Shown here: positions 5,359 to 6,782 of the stretch, in pieces | How positions within the stretch are numbered: the first letter of the stretch is position 1 | Layout: every line of letters begins with the position of its first letter | Assembly: GCA_017939855.1 (NCBI GenBank) | Contig: JAGAZW010000102.1 | Span: forward strand, 1-6,782 | DNA length: 6,782 nucleotides | From: Clostridia bacterium | GTDB lineage: Bacteria > Bacillota > Clostridia > Oscillospirales > Acutalibacteraceae | Direction of reading: 5' to 3' | Program-made: the position numbers and the translations under genes | The notes under the pieces: generated by a model | Told to the model about the DNA's origin: nothing | Seen by the model: only the letters and a program-made list of their open reading frames with translations | Database searches by the model: none

Positions 5359-6782
5359 ATGGTTCAAAATAGTATCAGAAAACTTATTTGTTATGGGCTG
5401 GATAAGGGGTTCTTCGAAAAAAGAGACGAGATTTACATAACAAATCTTTTACTCGATACCCTTAAACTCGACGGTATCGAGTGTGACGTGGTATACGAAA
5501 ATGTCAATTTAAAAAGCGTCCTTGATGAGCTTTTGGATTATGCTGTGAAAAACGATATAATAGACGACAGCATTACTTCAAGGGATTTATTCGACACAAA
5601 GCTTATGGGGCTTATGCTTCCCAGACCCTCTGCTGTTACCGATAAATTCTATGCCCTTTATAAAAGCTCTCCTGCCAAGGCAACAGAATATTTTTATAAT
5701 CTTAGCTGCGACAGTGATTATATCCGCCGCTACCGCATTAAAAAAGATATTAAATGGACCACCGAAACCGAGTATGGTAACCTCGATATCACAATAAACC
5801 TTTCTAAACCCGAAAAGGATCCAAAGGCTATTGCTGCCGCTAAAAACGCCGTGCCGTCGGGATATCCTAAGTGTATGCTCTGCAAAGAATGTGAGGGATA
5901 TGCGGGTAGAATTAACTATCCCGCAAGGCAAAATCATCGCATCATTCCCGTCATAATAAATGATTCGGACTGGTTTTTCCAATACTCACCTTATGTTTAC
6001 TATAATGAACATTGCATTGTTTTTAACAGTGAACATTCACCTATGGCAATAAATAAAGCAACCTTTATAAAGCTTTTTGATTTTGTTAAAGCTTTTCCGC
6101 ATTATTTTGTGGGCTCTAATGCAGACCTTCCTATTGTGGGCGGCTCTATTTTAAGCCATGACCATTTCCAAGGAGGAAACTATACCTTTGCGATGGCAAA
6201 AGCCCCTATCGAGACAACCCTTAATTTTAAAGGCTTCGAAGATATAACTGCCGGCATTCTTAAATGGCCTATGTCGGTTATACGCCTAAGCGGTAAAGAC
6301 AGCAGCAGAATAATAGAACTCGCTGATAAAATTCTTGCTTCCTGGCGAGGATATACCGACAAAGACGCCTTCATTTTTGCTGAGACAGAAGGCGAAAAAC
6401 ACAACACCATCACTCCCATTGCACGAAAGGTCAAGGATAATTTCGAGCTTGATCTGGTGCTTCGCAATAATATCACCACAAAAGAACATCCTTTAGGCGT
6501 CTACCACCCACACGAAGAACTTCATCACATCAAAAAAGAAAATATCGGTCTTATTGAGGTTATGGGTCTGGCAGTGCTGCCGGCAAGACTCAAGACCGAG
6601 ATGTCGCTTTTAAGCAGCGCTATGCTAAACGGTGATGATTTAAGCTCTGATGAAACCTTAGCAAAGCATCAGGCTTGGGCAGAACAAATTAAGGCAAAAT
6701 ATGGCGATATAAACGCAGACAACATCGACAATATCTTAAAGGAAGAAATTGGTATCGTTTTCTTAGAGGTTCTCGAACACGC
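5359..6782 (+). CDS. galT: Galactose-1-phosphate uridylyltransferase, class II GalT (3' end outside window)
   Basis: GalT exchanges UMP between UDP-glucose and galactose-1-phosphate, the central step of the Leloir pathway, in the cytosol. The frame is open for 474 codons from the ATG to the window edge. Class II GalT proteins of Firmicutes are roughly 490-510 residues, so only the C-terminal tail should be missing. The protein begins with the usual helical region (IRKLICYGLDKGFF at 6-19). Then come LMLPRPSAVTDKF (85-97), the Cys172-Cys175-Cys178 cluster in KCMLCKECEGYAGR (171-184), and the nucleotidyl-transfer motif GGSILSHDHFQGG (261-273) with His267, His269 and Gln271. The C-terminal domain carries GVYHPHEELHHIKKENIGLI (380-399) and the following EVMGLAVLPARL. 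Class I enzymes have a different HPHxQ arrangement and are shorter. galK or galE may lie beyond the window; none is seen here. It shares the strand with the DUF3048 gene, separated by a weak hairpin, so co-transcription is possible but may only reflect proximity. Confidence 0.95.
   Translation, partial: MVQNSIRKLICYGLDKGFFEKRDEIYITNLLLDTLKLDGIECDVVYENVNLKSVLDELLDYAVKNDIIDDSITSRDLFDTKLMGLMLPRPSAVTDKFYALYKSSPAKATEYFYNLSCDSDYIRRYRIKKDIKWTTETEYGNLDITINLSKPEKDPKAIAAAKNAVPSGYPKCMLCKECEGYAGRINYPARQNHRIIPVIINDSDWFFQYSPYVYYNEHCIVFNSEHSPMAINKATFIKLFDFVKAFPHYFVGSNADLPIVGGSILSHDHFQGGNYTFAMAKAPIETTLNFKGFEDITAGILKWPMSVIRLSGKDSSRIIELADKILASWRGYTDKDAFIFAETEGEKHNTITPIARKVKDNFELDLVLRNNITTKEHPLGVYHPHEELHHIKKENIGLIEVMGLAVLPARLKTEMSLLSSAMLNGDDLSSDETLAKHQAWAEQIKAKYGDINADNIDNILKEEIGIVFLEVLEH

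Noticed and set aside
5587..5982. Minus-strand open frame of 131 codons inside galT
   Set aside because: It lies antisense to a clearly conserved GalT frame, has no recognisable domain, and is a shadow of galT.
6180..6489. Two overlapping minus-strand open frames of 99 and 67 codons
   Set aside because: Both are antisense to conserved class II GalT sequence and resemble no protein family; they are shadow frames.

Overview
The window looks like a core-genome stretch from a low-to-moderate G+C Firmicute, most likely a Clostridia of the Oscillospiraceae/Ruminococcaceae kind. This placement rests on the strong AAGGAGG-type ribosome binding sites, the rhodanese-less ThiI paired with its own cysteine desulfurase, a YerB-type lipoprotein (DUF3048) and a class II GalT. 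No species can be named from the sequence alone. There are no mobile elements, CRISPR arrays, tRNA or rRNA genes.

Left part (16-4094, minus strand): a tightly packed four-gene operon, read right to left. It runs from an IscS/NifS-type cysteine desulfurase to ThiI (1-base overlap, TAATG), then a 413-residue membrane-anchored acidic protein, then a COG2426 small membrane protein of the 'small multidrug export' family. The first two genes form a sulfur relay: the desulfurase makes a persulfide and ThiI uses it to make 4-thiouridine in tRNA. The third gene is the most unusual. Its N-terminal 150 residues look like a degenerate CinA/MoCF (molybdopterin-binding-like) fold, followed by about 140 very acidic residues and one C-terminal membrane helix.

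Centre (4095-4266): a 172-base divergent intergenic region. A near-consensus promoter (TTGTCA-17-TATAAT) drives the minus-strand operon, and its -35 box is one arm of a 17-base inverted repeat. In the other direction, two promoter registers offset by six bases (TTGAAG/TTGGAA and TATAAT/TATAAT) face the lipoprotein gene. They are overlapped by an 8-base-arm inverted repeat whose right arm runs into the ribosome binding site.

Right part (4267-6782, plus strand): a DUF3048 (YerB-family) lipoprotein, a short hairpin that is at best a weak terminator, then galT encoding a class II galactose-1-phosphate uridylyltransferase. galT is cut off by the window edge after 474 codons; family length suggests only a few tens of residues are missing. 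The genes here are largely housekeeping. The points worth follow-up are the CinA-like membrane protein and the symmetric elements in the divergent promoter region.
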